DNA from: Welwitschia mirabilis
Lineage: Eukaryota; Gnetophyta; Gnetopsida; Welwitschiales
Length of the DNA stretch: 64,000 nucleotides
Assembly (NCBI GenBank): GCA_051453625.1
Contig: JBOZIK010000001.1
Span: forward strand, 149,788,724-149,852,723
Direction: 5' to 3'
The position numbers and the translations under genes were made by a program. Shown here piece after piece: positions 48,701 through 60,339 of the stretch. Positions within the stretch are counted from its first letter, which is position 1, and every line of letters starts with the position of its first letter. The notes under the pieces are model-generated. The model did no database searches. It saw nothing but the letters and a program-made list of their open reading frames with translations, and was not told the DNA's origin.

Positions 48701-49429
48701 TAGCACATTTATCATGATGGGGGTGCTTAAAAGGAATGAAAATGTTCTAATGATTGTGCCTCCTCTAGAGCTCAGAACCAATATCCACTAGATGCTAATG
48801 GTTGAAGTGCCTTCTACTCATAAATCTTGAAGGCACTATTTTGAAATGTGAGAATACTATAGCATTTTCAATGCTTCTCTTTTCATGTGTAAAACCTGAA
48901 TGTAGTATTAGGAAAATACTTTTGTCTATGAAAATGAAGTATTTCATAGATCATGTGGCCATGACTTTGTAATTTTGTTAGTGATGGATTACATTAATAG
49001 TGATGAAATAAATATTTAAGATCACATCAATGGTTAATTTGAGACTTTAAATAACTTTAGAGAAAAAGATTCATTTGAGAGTTTAGATGATAAGAGTCCC
49101 TCAAACAAATGAACTAAGGTATGCTTGAAATATCAAAGGTCAATATGAAGGTAAGTGATCTAGAAGACATTAAAGATAGTATAATTTAACCATTTTGTTC
49201 TCTAAAAATAAGCCAATTAAAATAACATGCAAAACCATGCTGCACTCATCAACTTTATAGATATGCTTCACCAAGTGAAAATTGAGGGTGGCCTTTGATA
49301 GCTTGAAAACTTAACTTATAGACATGGGTTAATTAAATAATACTATATATTCTAACATGTGCCCTTTTCATGCCAAAGAACCTTAAATTATAAAATCCAA
49401 TAATCGTAATGGATTTATAAATTTTTTTT
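45783..49429. other. Downstream part of the CACTA element, mostly unassigned
   Basis: A 63-codon frame (45783-45974) follows DUF4216 but resembles nothing I know. Around 48290-48490 a plus-strand frame reads FYILNSQPSIKALLKD, then SHFVRWLAKMN after a stop, reminiscent of the end of a DUF4218 domain; this would mean a second transposase copy, and is weak. A 30-bp tandem repeat (ATTAGAGGAG(G/A)TGAT..) is at 48003-48060. The rest has no visible structure. Confidence 0.35.
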
Positions 49430-49725
49430 TAGGTAACACCTTTTGAGGTGTTTATTTGATAAAATGCCTCAAAATGGCTTTTCAAGGCATTTATAAAATT
49501 GAGCATCTCAAAATACCTTTTAAGGCATTTCTTGAAGAAACGCCTCAAAAGAACCTTAAAAGAACTTTTATAACATTTCTTGAAAACATTCCTCAAAAGG
49601 CATTTTAAGGAATTTGTATTTAAATTCCTTAGAAACACCTAAAGTAGGGTTTTTTAAAGAACTTTGTGAAGAAACACATTAAAATATGTTAAGGTAATTC
49701 TTAAAATCTTTTAAGGCATTTTATA
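49430..49725. repeat. Subterminal-type repeat array of the CACTA element
   Basis: GCCTCAAAA, AAGGCATTT and their inverted forms alternate at least ten times within 300 bp, with near-palindromes such as AACACCTTTTGAGGTGTT at the start and AAACGCCTCAAAAG in the middle. Plant CACTA elements carry such direct and inverted subterminal motifs, bound by the accessory protein TNPA. The array runs into the 703-N gap, so the element end is not seen. The minus-strand frame across it is an artefact. Confidence 0.6.
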
Positions 49726-50428
49726 NNNNNNNNNNNNNNNNNNNNNNNNNNNNNNNNNNNNNNNNNNNNNNNNNNNNNNNNNNNNNNNNNNNNNNNNNNN
49801 NNNNNNNNNNNNNNNNNNNNNNNNNNNNNNNNNNNNNNNNNNNNNNNNNNNNNNNNNNNNNNNNNNNNNNNNNNNNNNNNNNNNNNNNNNNNNNNNNNNN
49901 NNNNNNNNNNNNNNNNNNNNNNNNNNNNNNNNNNNNNNNNNNNNNNNNNNNNNNNNNNNNNNNNNNNNNNNNNNNNNNNNNNNNNNNNNNNNNNNNNNNN
50001 NNNNNNNNNNNNNNNNNNNNNNNNNNNNNNNNNNNNNNNNNNNNNNNNNNNNNNNNNNNNNNNNNNNNNNNNNNNNNNNNNNNNNNNNNNNNNNNNNNNN
50101 NNNNNNNNNNNNNNNNNNNNNNNNNNNNNNNNNNNNNNNNNNNNNNNNNNNNNNNNNNNNNNNNNNNNNNNNNNNNNNNNNNNNNNNNNNNNNNNNNNNN
50201 NNNNNNNNNNNNNNNNNNNNNNNNNNNNNNNNNNNNNNNNNNNNNNNNNNNNNNNNNNNNNNNNNNNNNNNNNNNNNNNNNNNNNNNNNNNNNNNNNNNN
50301 NNNNNNNNNNNNNNNNNNNNNNNNNNNNNNNNNNNNNNNNNNNNNNNNNNNNNNNNNNNNNNNNNNNNNNNNNNNNNNNNNNNNNNNNNNNNNNNNNNNN
50401 NNNNNNNNNNNNNNNNNNNNNNNNNNNN
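49726..50428. other. 703-N assembly gap
   Basis: It separates the CACTA array from gypsy C. About 3.06 kb of the gypsy C 5' LTR, as well as the insertion junction, should lie here if the element is complete, so the gap size is likely an underestimate or the 5' end is truly deleted. Confidence 0.8.
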
Positions 50429-50921
50429 CTTATCACCTATATTAGGGGTATATCAAGGTGAAGTAAAAGCCTATAGAATTGACTTCAACCATGTTTGTAT
50501 AGTGTAGAACTTGAAATAAAACTAGTTCACATCTAAAGGAGATTGAATATTGATTTGAAATAACATTAACTAGAGTTGTAACCTCCTATTATATTAGTTA
50601 GGAATTATCCTTAAACTTATTCGTGTATGTTTATAATACATTTATAGCTCCTCAACTATTTATAAGATATCTTTAATGTGATAAAAAAATAGGAAGAAAT
50701 TGAGAACACAGACTTATAACATCACTATTGTTTGTAAATCAAAATCATCTAGAAATTAATTATATCTAAATATACAATATTAATNNNNNNNNNNATAAAG
50801 AAATAAGTAAAGTTTAATTCTAAGTTCCTTTGTGTCTATCAGATAATAATAGTAAAGAAGGAAGAAGAAGAAAAGGGGAAAAATATAGTGCTTAATTAGG
50901 ATAAGAGAAGAGAGGGTATTA
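50429..50921 (+). repeat. Gypsy C 5' LTR, last ~490 bp
   Basis: It aligns with 59814-60325, e.g. CCTCCTATTATATTAGTTAG and AAAGAAATAAGTAAA. A 10-N gap (50785-50794) replaces about 30 bp present in the 3' LTR. It ends at TATTA, where the 3' LTR has TATCA. Confidence 0.9.
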
Positions 50922-50926
50922 TAAAT

Positions 50927-50938
50927 TGGTATCAAATC
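50927..50938 (+). promoter_or_regulatory. Primer binding site of gypsy C (tRNA-iMet)
   Basis: TGGTATCAAATC, 5 bp after the LTR end, against the consensus TGGTATCAGAGC. Confidence 0.8.
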
Positions 50939-52329
50939 TCTAGGTTAACTTAAATAATACTTATGTTAAGCACTTATAAATTTATAAGAATATAAATGTA
51001 ATTACATTTTTAACAATCTTTCTCTCTAGTAATCATACTAACCACAATAACCTTAATTCTTAATAGGTATAAAGTTATTTATATATCTAATAATCTTAAA
51101 ATATAAGTAAAATAAATTATATTTTTAATAATACTAGATTGCATGATAACTCTAATTCCTAATTAAGCATGATTTTAATCCTATCTCCTAGTAGTCATCA
51201 ATTTCATTATACCTATAATTGTCTAATTACTAAATACATAACAAATTACATTCATGTTAATCCTAATAATTATAAAGATTATACTAATGATAATTTTAGA
51301 ACCTTAATAATCTTAGAGTTAATTATATTTGGCATAGTTACAAAAGTATTTATAGTGTTAACTATAAACCCAATCCCTGGATGATCATTATGATAATCAT
51401 ATTTATGATAATTCTAAATCCATAAAAAAAACTAAGAAGGATGATGAATTTAATCATTAAAGAGAACGTTACTTGATAGTTATAAATAACAATCACTTAA
51501 AAGAATTAAAATTATCTTGAAAATTTAGGATAATGATCTTCTATGATTCATTAAAGAGCTTAACCTTTTTAAAGAAATATAAATACATAAATAATACCTT
51601 ATAATTAGATACCCTGACAAATAATCAAATATCCAACCAAGTTATTCATCATAAATTATATGGTTACATAATTTTAAAGTGAAAACAATATTTATAACTT
51701 ATAAATCTTATCTATTAAAAATAAACAAAGGAAATAAACTTGATTATGTACTTTAAGATATAAATAAGGATCCATTACCTCATAATAATAAGTATGTCCT
51801 TCCTAAGATTATAAAAATATTTCTAAGTTTAACCCTTAATAATATCTAATACTATTTTCAAATTTAATCTCATAAAAATTTCCCCTTCTTTTAGATGCTT
51901 TATCATCGTCTATGGAACCTTGGGACTAGGTTAGTTGCATTAAGTAATCANNNNNNNNNNNNNNNNNNNNNNNNNNNNNNNNNNNNNNNNNNNNNNNNNN
52001 NNNNNNNNNNNNNNNNNNNNNNNNNNNNNNNNNNNNNNNNNNNNNNNNNNNNNNNNNNNNNNNNNNNNNNNNNNNNNNNNNNNNNNNNNNNNNNNNNNNN
52101 NNNNNNNNNNNNNNNNNNNNNNNNNNNNNNNNNNNNNNNNNNNNNNNNNNNNNNNNNNNNNNNNNNNNNNNNNNNNNNNNNNNNNNNNNNNNNNNNNNNN
52201 NNNNNNNNNNNNNNNNNNNNNNNNNNNNNNNNNNNNNNAATCTCATAAAAATTTTCCCTTCTTTTATAGTCCTTGCCATTGTTAGTTAAGCCTTAAGGTT
52301 AGATTAGTTTCATCAGGTAATCAACATCA
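50939..52329 (+). other. Gypsy C leader with a split tandem repeat
   Basis: Non-coding leader. An ~85-bp segment is present on both sides of a 288-N gap (51868-51950 and 52239-52320), from AATCTCATAAAAATTT to AAGTAATCA / CAGGTAATCA. The copies differ at many positions, so unlike the gaps at 9284 and 22934 this is a genuine old tandem repeat. The gap probably hides further units. Confidence 0.6.
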
Positions 52330-53480
52330 AGAGAATTCATAAGAGAGTTAACAATCTAATGATGGAAATGAACCCTTATTTAATCTCAATCCAAAAGCAT
52401 TAATAAATACCTTCATGCAATACCTATCATAAAGAGTAAATCAAGGTCAAAATCCTCAAGTAAATAATGGTATCAATTAATCTAAGAAAGTGGGTATGAG
52501 AAAATTAATTTAAACATTTATTAAACTAAATATCTCAAATTTTGTAGGAGGTTTAGATTCTTCTAAATCAAAATCATGATTGAGTAATATTGAAAAGGTT
52601 GTAGATATCTTAAGATGTGATGAATATGAAGAGGATTCTTTATCTATTTAAATGTTGTAGAGAGAAACTAATCTACGATGGAAGGAGATCTAAAACATTC
52701 ATGGAGGGAATTTGGGCACATCTTTAAGAAGAGATACATCACCAACTTTTATATTCATAAAAAGGTTACAAAATTCTACAATTCAAGACAAGCCAATAAT
52801 GTGACCATAGCATCTCATGTTTGTAAATTTATAGAATTATCAAAATATATGTAACATATGCGTCTAGATTAAGAAGCTAAAAACAAATCTATTTATTGAT
52901 ATTCTTCTTCCTTTTATTACTGATAAAGTATCTATGTTTTAATCTAAGAGTCTAGAAGAGGCTATAGAAATGACAAAGATAGTCGAACAAAATTAGCAGA
53001 TATAATAGAAATTAAGGGAGAAAATTTCCTTTGTAAGTGCATATCCTTAAGCCAAATAAATCACAAATGTTTTATCAAAACAAGAATTAGAACTTTCGAA
53101 AAAAAAATAATACCAGTAGCAGTAATATGAAAACCATGAATTTTAATTAATCAAAGCTAACTTTGTTTAAAAAAAAAATAGAATGTTCCTAGTCAAAGCT
53201 ATGCAAGTAATTAACCTTAGAGATCCAACTTCTAGAAAACTTCTAGTAAGTATCAATTCTATAATTATTATAATGGATATCAATTCTAATATTGCAAATT
53301 AAATTATAATGTAAGAGAATGTCCATTATATAATAGATAACTTTATAGATAATGAAAAAATCCTCAAAGATCAAAAAGCATTCCTTAATCAATAGGACAA
53401 ATTTGAATAATAGTAGATAATCAAGGGATGCAATTTTAGAGCTTTTTCATAGAAGGTAAGTTTATACTTAATAATAAAGA
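52330..53480 (+). pseudogene. Gypsy C gag remnant
   Basis: Broken plus-strand frames contain NISNFVGGLDSSKS (about 52540) and KTNLFIDILLPFITDKVSMF (about 52880), followed by SLEEAIEMTKIVEQN, at positions of the retrotransposon gag domain. Around 53260-53330 a degenerate zinc-knuckle segment reads YCKLNYNVRECPLYNR. Identification rests on order and these partial motifs. Confidence 0.6.
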
Positions 53481-53899
53481 AGTAATTATCTTATTTAATT
53501 ATGCTACAACATATTACTTTATATATCNNNNNNNNNNNNNNNNNNNNNNNNNNNNNNNNNNNNNNNNNNNNNNNNNNNNNNNNNNNNNNNNNNNNNNNNN
53601 NNNNNNNNNNNNNNNNNNNNNNNNNNNNNNNNNNNNNNNNNNNNNNNNNNNNNNNNNNNNNNNNNNNNNNNNNNNNNNNNNNNNNNNNNNNNNNNNNNNN
53701 NNNNNNNNNNNNNNNNNNNNNNNNCAGAATAGAGTAGTTATAAATGATGAATCATAGCCAAAGACTAATGTTTCAAGGTTATTACAAATCAACAATGGAG
53801 AATCTAATTAATACAAAGCATATAAAAAGAGAAATTAATATGAGATCACTAGTTTATATGCTATATCTAAAATCAAGTAGCTTAAAAGAATGAGGAACT

Positions 53900-54570
53900 T
53901 TGATAAAGAATATATCAATAGACCAAGAATATCATAATGTATTTACAACAAAATTACTAGGAATTTCAACACTTTAAGAACTTGGTTTTTCTATTAAATT
54001 GATTCTTGAATTCTAACCAATTTCTAAGGAATCATCTAGAATGTCTTCTTCAAAAATGAAATGATTAAAAACTCAGCTTAAAGTACTCTTACAAAAAGGT
54101 TTAATTTATTATTTATAAGAAATAAGGATAGAACACTAAGACTATACATTAGTTATAGATATTCAAATAAGGTTATTATCAATAACAAGTATTCACTACC
54201 AATAGTATATGACCTTTTTAATTAATTCAAGGAAGCTAAGGTATTCTAAAAAGTTGATCTAAAATCTTGATATCCTCAAGATTGAACTAAGAAATAAAAT
54301 ATTCAAAAAATAGAATTTAGAGCCTTCTATGGGCATTATGAGTTCAGTGTTATGCCTTTTCATTTAACTAATGACCCTATAGTATTTATAAGTCTTATGA
54401 ATTACATCTTTCAATTACATTTTAATTCATTTGTAATAGTATTTATTGATGATACCCTCATTTATTCCAAGACATATAAAGAGCATGAAAAACACTTAAG
54501 AATATTATTACAAACTTTACAGAATCACCACTATATGTCAACATGAAAAAATACTCTTTTTCAAAGGAAT
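53900..54570 (+). pseudogene. Gypsy C reverse transcriptase remnant
   Basis: Plus-strand motifs, in order, are FSIKLILEF and PISKESSRMSSSKMK (about 53985-54060), LKVLLQKGLIYY (about 54080), FRAFYGHYEFSVMPFHLTN (54312-54368) and VFIDDTLIYSKTYKEH (54439-54486). The catalytic FIDD box at 54442-54453 is intact, in contrast to gypsy B. The MPFGLTNAP motif is altered (MPFHLTNDP). The 64-codon frame starting at 54352 is only the best-kept part. Stops interrupt the rest; a 197-N gap (53528-53724) removes part of the protease region. Confidence 0.9.
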
Positions 54571-54859
54571 CCATTCAGTTTATAAGTTACTTAATATTCA
54601 AATAAGTATATTAGTAAATCAAAATAAAGTTAAAAAAATCATAATTGCCAATACCTACAAATATTATTGATGTTTGAAGCTTTCTTAGTCTTGATGGTTA
54701 CTATTATTAATTCATCTTTAACTTCTTTAAGATAGCTTTTTCATTAACAAGTCTTTTAAAAAAAAAAAAGAATTCCATGGGTAAAAAAAATATCAATAAT
54801 TATTTAATTATCTTAAAGAATTCTTAACTAGTGCTTTAGTCTTAGTAATATCATATGAT

Positions 54860-55230
54860 TCAAAGACTTTTTTAATTTATACTAATGCATCTGGAGAAGC
54901 ACTTGTAGTAGTTCTTAAATAAGACAAAAGAGTAATACTTTATGGATTAACATAACTTAAAAATCATAAAAGAAATTATCTTATTCATGATCTTAAATTA
55001 GCTACAGTAATTTTACTTTAAAAGTTTAAAAGAATTATCTCTAGATGTAGATTTTTAAGTTTGGATAGATCATAAGAGTTTAAAATACATTTTTATTTAA
55101 TTAAATTTAAACCTTAGGTAAAGAATATGGATAAGTTTTTATGTAATTTTAATCCAGATATTTTATACCATGAAGGTAAGGGAAATAAAATTACAAATGC
55201 TCTTAGTGAATAAGGTTATCTTAAAGTTAT
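54860..55230 (+). pseudogene. Gypsy C RNase H remnant
   Basis: LIYTNASGEALVVVL (family VYTDAS; the catalytic Asp is now Asn), then NYLIHDLKLATVIL, then DILYHEGKGNKITNALSE at 55157-55210 (family YHPGKxNxxADALSR). The order RT-RNase H-integrase is as in all Ty3/gypsy elements. Confidence 0.85.
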
Positions 55231-55289
55231 CTTATAAATTCAAATCCAAATTCTTACTATTATGTTAGAGGAATAAAAAAGGATGAGAA

Positions 55290-56140
55290 TTGTCAAAAAT
55301 TAAAGGACTAGTTAGAAAATTCAATAATTCAAAAAAATTTAGTATTAATTTAGATGGTATTATTAGATTCAAGGAAAGCTTTTTGGTTCCTAATGTACGA
55401 TGAAATTAGACATAAGATAATATTTGAATTTTATAATACACCCATAGTAGGTCATCCTCAAGGGACTAAGATGTATTAAATCATGAAACAAAAATTCTAA
55501 TTATCAGGGATGGAAAAGAATATAGCAAAATTTGTGTCAAGGTGCTTCAATTATTAAAAATTTAAAGTAGAACATAAAAGTCTAATAGGATTGCTTTATC
55601 CTCATAATATTTCAAAATATAAATTGGATGTGGTTTACATGGACTTGATCATAGGACTTTTAAAAACTAAAATAGGTAATGACTCTATTATGGTAATAAT
55701 TAATAGAGGAACTAATTTAGCAAATTTCATTCTAGTAAAATCTACTTATAATGCTAAGGATACAACTAAAGAAAATATTTAAAATGTTATTTACTTGATG
55801 ATGTACCTTTAGTAATTATCTTTGATAGAGATTAAAAATTTACTTCTAAGTTTTAGCAAGAATTACAAATGGATTTAAGAACCAAATTAAATATGAGCAC
55901 TACATTTCATTTTCAAGTAAATGATCAAGCAAAAAGCGTTAATCAAATTTAGAATATCTTATTATAGCATGTATTCTAGATAATTTCAAGAGTTGGAAAG
56001 AGTACCTAACATTGGTATAATTTGCATATAGTAATATTTATTAGAGTTAAATTCAAAATGATCCATTTGAAGCCTCATTTGGTAGAAAGTGTGGAGCACC
56101 TATTTCATGAATAAAACCTAAATAAAAATTGATGATAGGA
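55290..56140 (+). pseudogene. Gypsy C integrase remnant
   Basis: The N-terminal zinc-binding segment is HPQGTKMY followed by GMEKNIAKFVSRCFNY (55453-55560). The HHCC motif has lost one Cys to Tyr. The core shows YMDLIIGLLKTKIGND and MVIINRGTNLANFILVKSTY (55639-55752), where the family has MDFVxGLP and VIVDRLTKSAHF; Asn replaces the second family Asp. DPFEASFGRKCGAP (about 56060-56100) marks the end of the core. Confidence 0.88.
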
Positions 56141-56389
56141 TTAGAAATATCATAAGAAATAGAAAGTAAAAAAAGGATAATTAAGAATAGAGTTAAAGAA
56201 GTAGTAAATAGATAAAAGATGTATGTAGACTATCAAAGAAGAGATCTTGACTTTAAAATAGATGATCATGTATTTTTTAAAGTGCTAGCAATGAAACTAG
56301 TAATCATAGGAATTAAGAGATAAAAATTATATTTTTAGTTCATTAGACCATTTGAAATATTAGGAAGAGTTAGACCTATTACATACAAG

Positions 56390-56732
56390 CTTATTGTACC
56401 TTCTAGATTACTATACTTGCATGATGTTTTCCATGTAAGTATGATAAGAAAGTATATTAAGACCTTCTCATGTATTAAATTGGTCTTATATCTAAGTGGA
56501 ACTAGATTGTTCAACTATAGAGAAGTCAAAAGCACTACTAGTTAAACAAACTATTAATTTACAAAATAGGAATATCCATCAAGTGAAGATAAAGTTCAGT
56601 AATCATAGTCTTAATGGAGATACTTCGAAGATAGAGGAAATAATGAAAAATCAATACCCAAATCTTTTTAAATCTTATAATATGTATTTATATGTTTTTA
56701 AGCTCTTTATGTACCTTGATTCCCAAGAGTAA
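56390..56732 (+). pseudogene. Gypsy C integrase tail and chromodomain
   Basis: LHDVFHVSMIRKYI (56418-56460) is the conserved chromovirus segment before the chromodomain. The chromodomain follows in a frame at 56520-56675: KALLVKQTINLQNRNI, VKIKFSNHSL, EEIMKNQYPNLFKS. Chromodomains bind methylated histone H3 and guide integration into heterochromatin. The aromatic residue of the W/F-S-N-H segment is Phe here. The frame is open for about 78 codons and ends 22 bp before the 3' LTR. Confidence 0.85.
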
Positions 56733-56753
56733 ATTAGTCTAAATGAGTAAGAA

Positions 56754-59700
56754 TATCATATCCCATATTTTGTAAAACTTATTTACTTAAATATTAAGTA
56801 TATTAATCTCTTATTTAAATTGTTAATTATTATTATTTAAAGACCTTGTCAAAATAAGATGGCATTTTAAATTAACCTTAGTTTGTAATTTTCATAATTT
56901 ACTATACAAATGATAAAAAATATGTTAAATATTGTTTTTAAAAGAAGCTATCCAAACATTTAAAATTAGATAACCCTATTATGTGAGTTATTACAATATA
57001 TTTTGCATCTTATTTACTCATTTAAATTCTTACTAGATATGATAGGTATACTATATTATTAATAAATATTTTCTTCCTTGTCTTTTGTGATTGATAGTTT
57101 TTATGAGCTTTAAAATTAATGAACATTTGAATAAGTACATGCACTCTTACCTGGCAAGAATGATAAATGTGTATTTACTCTTTTATGACTTTTATGTTTT
57201 TGAGATGTAAGGATACATGGTTCATAACATACTCATTATTTTATTCACTACAATTGAAGAGTTTATCTCATTGTTCCATATAATACTTTTGAGATTTATG
57301 CATTTATTCTTTTGATGCATGTCTTAAATCAATTAAACTTACTTATGGACCTATGAAGGATTAAAATGGAGCTAGCATGAGTAAATGATGCTTATAATTA
57401 ATCTTTTTAGTTAAAGTAAGAAGATTTCTTTTCCTACTTAGATGCATGAGTTATAAATGTGATCTCTTATTGTACTCCAATGTCACTTGTTACTCATTCC
57501 TCTTATCAAGGCTAAGTCATGTGATCTAATGATATTGAGCTATGTTCCTTTGTTTGTCTATATATAAAGATCCTTTCCTCTCTTATAAAAAAAGGTGATT
57601 TTTATTTTTTTATATAAGTGTATTTTATTTTTTTTCTTTATGTTTCTTTCATTCTTTTCCTTATGGAGCTTGGAGCTTAAATGCTTGTAGCAAAGGAACT
57701 CTTGATTGTGAATCTTCATCAATATTCAATTATTAAGGACTTACTAATCTTTCCAAGTGATCTATTTACTCTTATTATCCATTTGGTCTATTTTTAAGAT
57801 TTTAGTGGAATGATGTAATATTGAATTAGGGAATTATTTATGGTTTTTATGAAATTATGTTATAAAATATTATTGCCTTATATTGTCTCTTACTAATACA
57901 TTAGGGATATATAAAAGGTACCTTATGCTTAGTAATTAAGGTTACTAATGGATGATTATAACCAAGTGACCAAGGGGTTCTCTCTTATTTATATTAAAAA
58001 AAAAAAGTATGTACCCATGTCTATTTTAATATTATATTTATATCTATAATATTAAAAATAAACTAGGCATCCATTTTATTAGGGGTAAAGTCTGATCCTC
58101 AAAAATCTCTCTAGATTAGTACTCTTTTATGGGATTCCTAAGGCTCATAGTAAATTGTTATTTTTGAATTGATTTGATTTTTATTTCTATAATGATTTGA
58201 ATTAGTAACTTACTTAAGATATTCTCTAAGTAGTTAGTTAGTATATCTATCATTTTACTGACCTAAGTTATTTCTTAACTAGTTGTGAGAACTTCATCAT
58301 ATTATTGTTATAGTGAAAATTAAATTTTCAGAATAGAGGCATAGGATAAAAAACATTATAGCTTATTAATCAATAAGTATAAATTAGTAAAAAAATTTAT
58401 ATAAGTCTAGTATTCTATTATAAACATGAAAAAGTAAAAACAATAATTTTTTTGATGGGTCATTATTTTTAAGAAATTTATTTGTTAAAATTTATTATAA
58501 AATAAATGTACAAAATGGTAAGCAAGTACTTTATGTTTTTTTAGCTATCTATTAATATATATGCAAACTTGAGTATCCTAAGTTGTAGAAAATTAAACAA
58601 TAAAACATCTTAAATCATTTAAAAATGCAAAGCATTTTAATCATTATGGTCATTTTAGTGTAATGTGAAAGGAATATAATTTTAGAAACTTTAATAGTAT
58701 TTAACATTAAATAATAATATTATAAATAATATTTTTATAATTTTAAGATAGTTTAAGTTAGATTTTGAAAATTGCAAAAAAACTATGACAATTTTTTTGC
58801 TTCATAATTACTTACTAATTTTTTACTATCATGTCTTCTTAAAGCTCAAAAATCTTATAATTAATTTTTAAAATATAGAAAAATTACTAAGTAACGTTTT
58901 ATAAGAAATTTGAGTATATAAGATATGCTTCTATTCATAACTTTAAGTTAAATTACATATAAATAGTATTTTATTTGTATAAATATCTTTTTTATCTTTT
59001 TTTTAAATTTTACTTTGAATGTGTATTTCTGTAAGAGTTTTCACATTCATAGCTTAAGTAACATAAATAGTTTCTAGCTTATCACTTTTTTATGAACTTA
59101 TAATATAGCCATATGAATCTTGGATAAAGATTTATATCTTAGGAATTATGCTTAAACTATGCATTTTTTTGTTTACCTTCTTTACACCAATCCATGGAGA
59201 TTATCTTATTAGCATGAAAGAATGTTTATAGGATTAACATAGCTCAAGGTATTCTTTTCTTTCTTTAAGTACATTATTAAGATCTGATTTGATACATTTT
59301 GAATACTTTTATTATTACTAACAAAATGAAAAGAATATTTTCTTTATTTATATAGACAAGAAAGGAACATTTCCTTTATCTAACCTTTCATTATTGTAAT
59401 CTTGAATATAGAGATGTTTTTGTATGCTTATTTGTCTTTTAAAGTTGTTTCTATATAATGAACGTAATGGTTATTAGAATTATCATAACTAGATAAGTAA
59501 TCCACTAAATATCCACATTACTTATATGCATGCATTTATATGGTCCATTTAGCAAATAGGACTAAATTAAGATAATTCTAATAATGTTCATCCCGACATT
59601 TGGATTTCATGATTAAGGTGGGTTGCATTGCCTTTTTTTTTAAAATGTCCTTCCATAACTGGATTTGATCACCATTCTCCTATCTTCTCTATGTACTAAC

Positions 59701-60325
59701 TTACTTTGACATAATATCTCGAGCTATTCACATTCAATGATCATCCTACACCATTCGGATATGTTTCAAGGAAGCAAGGGTCATTTATAAGCATGCATCC
59801 ATCTTGTGTACCACTTGCCACCTATATTTTGGGTATATTAAGGTGAATGGAAAGCCTATAAAGTTGAACCCAATCATGCTTATATAGTTTATAACCTAAA
59901 GTAGAACCAAATCACCATCAGAGATGGTTGAATATCTAGTTATAATGTCATTAATTGAAGTTGTAGCCTCCTATTATATTAGTTAGGTATTATCATTAAA
60001 TATATCCATGTATATTTATAACAAGTTTACATCTCCTCAACTATATTCAATGTATATTTTATGTGATGAAAAAAATAAGAAAAAATGGAGGACACAAACT
60101 TATGACATCACTATTATTTGTAAACCAAAATAATCTAGAAACTAATTCTAGTTAAATATATGATATTAATATGATTTTTTCTTAGAATATAGATATGCTA
60201 ATAAAGAAATAAGTAAAATTTTATCCTAGATTTCACTATGTCTATATTAGATAATGATATTAAAGAAGGAAGGAAAAAAAATTTTAAAAAAGTGCTTAAT
60301 TATGATAAGAGAAGATAGGGTATCA
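56754..60325 (+). repeat. Gypsy C 3' LTR
   Basis: It starts TATCATATCCCATATTTTG (TG decayed to TA), directly after AATGAGTAAGAA, a decayed polypurine tract; it ends TATCA. A core promoter TATATATAAAG is at 57560-57570, followed by a pyrimidine-rich tract. At 3,572 bp it is long even for chromoviruses; I see no nested insertion in it. Its last 512 bp are repeated at 50429-50921. Confidence 0.8.
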
Positions 60326-60339
60326 TACCTTGGACCTTG

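Larger units (their letters stand above)
50429..60325 (+). mobile_element. Gypsy C: Ty3/gypsy chromovirus, plus strand, 5' end incomplete
   Basis: It has a 5' LTR end, tRNA-iMet primer site, gag, RT, RNase H, integrase, chromodomain and a 3.57-kb 3' LTR, all in order on the plus strand. The chromodomain and integrase motifs place it with chromoviruses, near Tekay/Del. It differs from gypsy B in LTR length and sequence, and is a separate family. Coding parts are broken, and three further gaps (10, 288 and 197 N) lie inside. The right end abuts a hAT transposase, suggesting insertion into it. Confidence 0.85.

Noticed and set aside
49430-49725. Array considered as a CRISPR
   Set aside because: Motifs are degenerate, in both orientations, without constant-length spacers, and the context is a plant nuclear transposon.
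49711-50436. Long open frame across the 703-N gap, and similar frames across 51951-52238 and 53528-53724
   Set aside because: Frames made of unknown bases carry no evidence.
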